In this document: piece after piece, positions 62,999 through 64,000 of the stretch
How the letters are laid out: the number at the start of each line of letters is the position of its first letter
Numbering within the stretch: position 1 is the stretch's first letter
Origin: JAOPZW01 sp963835295
Lineage (GTDB): Bacteria > Actinomycetota > Thermoleophilia > Solirubrobacterales > Solirubrobacteraceae
NCBI GenBank assembly: GCA_963835295.1
Contig: CAWIEX010000011.1
Coordinates: forward strand, 186,001-250,000
Direction of reading: 5' to 3'
Length of the DNA stretch: 64,000 nucleotides
Translations under genes and position numbers: made by a program
The notes under the pieces: generated by a model
The model's database searches: none
Told to the model about the DNA's origin: nothing
The model's input: only the letters and a program-made list of their open reading frames with translations

Positions 62999-64000
62999 TC
63001 AGAAGCCCCTCGCCACCCTGGTGGCGTTGACGATGCCGTCGCCGTAGAACCCGTTGTTGCGGCGGGTGCCTTCGCAGACATGGGTCGCCGTCACCGTCTG
63101 GAACGTCCCGTCGGGCTGCAAGACCTGGCGGGTGTAGGTGAACGCCGCCGGCGTCGGGCACGGGGTGTCGGTGGCCGTCGCTCGCATCAGTAGCTCGACG
63201 AGACCCGGGAACGCGAACTTGCCGCCATTGCGCGGGTCCGGGAGGCCCAACCTGCCCACCGCCAGCGCGGCCACCCCGGCCGCGTGGGGCGACGCCATCG
63301 ACGTGCCCTGCAGGTACTGGTAGTACCCGCAGACTCCGTCGGAGCGGCAGTCCCGCACGACGTTGGGGACATTGGGCGTCCCGTCGGGATTGAGCTGGCC
63401 GGCCGCTTCGGCGAGGTGCTTGGGGTAGGCGGCCAGCACGGCCCTGGTGATGTCGCGCTTGTTGTCGGCGGTGTCGTACACGTCCCCGCCGGGTGCGGAC
63501 AGATCGACGTAGCCGTTGCCGTAGTCCGAGTAGTAGGCCTTGCGCTTGGAGATGCCGGTACTGCTGATCGCCAGGACGTGGTTGCCCTCGGACGGCATCG
63601 AGATGCACGACGGCGGGATCGTCCGCGAGTAGGGCGCCTCACCTGGCGTGTCGGCGAAGTCCGGGCTCGACGCGTCCACGAGCGTCTTGGTGTAGTCGGT
63701 CGCCCCGTTGCCCGCCGCAGAGACCAGCGTGACGCCATGGTTGTGGGCGTAGTCGAGCGCCCGCTGCATCGCGGCGATGATCGTGCGCTGCTCGGCCTGG
63801 TCCGCGGGGGAGTCGGCCGGGTTGTCGGCACAGTTGAACAGCCACGGATCGACGTAGTAGCTCATGTTCACGACGTCGATGCCGTGGTCGCCCGCGTACG
63901 TCAGGGCGTCCACCGAGGGCTGCAGGAAGAAGAAGCCGGAGTCCTGGCCAGCGCGCAGGTTGACGATCGTGGCCCGCGGCGCCACTCCGGCGATCCCGAG
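62999..64000 (-). CDS. subtilisin-like serine protease (S8), 5' end outside the window
   Basis: The last 333 residues of a secreted subtilase are visible. They contain the oxyanion Asn in VTLVSAAGNGATDYTKTLVD and the catalytic Ser in LQGTSMASPHAAGVAALAVG, with VNMSYYVDPW and YVDLSAPGGDVYDTADNKRD of the S8 core; the catalytic Asp and His lie beyond base 64000. The C-terminus (HVCEGTRRNNGFYGDGIVNA) keeps an extra Cys-containing end typical of actinobacterial subtilases, where vNAxxA is common. A terminator follows. It probably degrades extracellular protein. Confidence 0.9.
   Translation of the reverse strand, partial: LGIAGVAPRATIVNLRAGQDSGFFFLQPSVDALTYAGDHGIDVVNMSYYVDPWLFNCADNPADSPADQAEQRTIIAAMQRALDYAHNHGVTLVSAAGNGATDYTKTLVDASSPDFADTPGEAPYSRTIPPSCISMPSEGNHVLAISSTGISKRKAYYSDYGNGYVDLSAPGGDVYDTADNKRDITRAVLAAYPKHLAEAAGQLNPDGTPNVPNVVRDCRSDGVCGYYQYLQGTSMASPHAAGVAALAVGRLGLPDPRNGGKFAFPGLVELLMRATATDTPCPTPAAFTYTRQVLQPDGTFQTVTATHVCEGTRRNNGFYGDGIVNATRVARGF

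Overview
The window is a high-GC chromosomal segment from an actinobacterium. The gene families, a Gram-positive-type LexA with CGAAC-n4-GTTCG boxes, RNase P RNA, a short type I glutamine synthetase, F420-type nitroreductase and IS110 elements all fit Actinobacteria. The overall flavour resembles soil Thermoleophilia (Solirubrobacterales, Conexibacter/Baekduia-like). That placement is inference, because no 16S rRNA gene is present.

Layout. 1-3.7 kb: the end of a flavin oxidase, a zinc metallopeptidase, an MFS exporter and a cyclic-nucleotide-binding protein. 3.7-12.1 kb: an amine/amino-acid catabolic cluster (a broken dimethylglycine/sarcosine-dehydrogenase-like flavoprotein, choline-kinase-like phosphotransferase, glutamine-synthetase-like ligase, an amino-acid permease lacking its N-terminus, aldehyde dehydrogenase, SDR). 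12.1-26.1 kb: HtrA-type protease, threonine dehydratase with its RidA partner, secreted hydrolase, DUF255 protein, P450, glnA, acyl-CoA synthetase, an AhpD-like/HxlR pair, an unknown membrane protein behind a cyclic-di-AMP riboswitch, and a membrane cytochrome c. 26.1-35.4 kb: the SOS mutagenesis genes dnaE2 and imuB (each with a perfect LexA box touching its start codon), a DUF6504 protein, a TadE-like secreted protein and two decayed IS110 elements. 35.5-49.7 kb: secreted proteins, phosphodiesterase, luciferase-like/SCP2 fusion, GH15 glucodextranase, a beheaded ABC exporter locus, and a three-gene nitrile-hydratase/thiocyanate-hydrolase set with a split beta subunit. 49.7-55.3 kb: rnpB, epoxide hydrolase, AlkA-like glycosylase, lexA with a translationally coupled zinc-ribbon gene, ogt, an MFS protein and tRNA-Leu(GAG). 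55.3-62.2 kb: an integrated element next to the tRNA (tyrosine integrase, two excisionase-like HTH proteins, and a large protein joining a conjugation-type ATPase to a replication-relaxation domain). 62.2-64 kb: a truncated PLP-decarboxylase fragment and a subtilase that runs off the right edge.

Two themes recur. DNA damage response is over-represented: lexA, its coupled zinc-ribbon, ogt, AlkA-like, dnaE2, imuB and DUF6504, with three identical-architecture LexA sites. Second, at least ten genes are broken by single-base indels, mostly at G/C homopolymers, while the protein on both sides stays well conserved. This looks more like uncorrected long-read sequencing error than decay, so the broken genes are described with the frame repaired. 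A few losses (permease N-terminus, ABC Walker A half, flavoprotein stop codon) cannot be explained by one indel.
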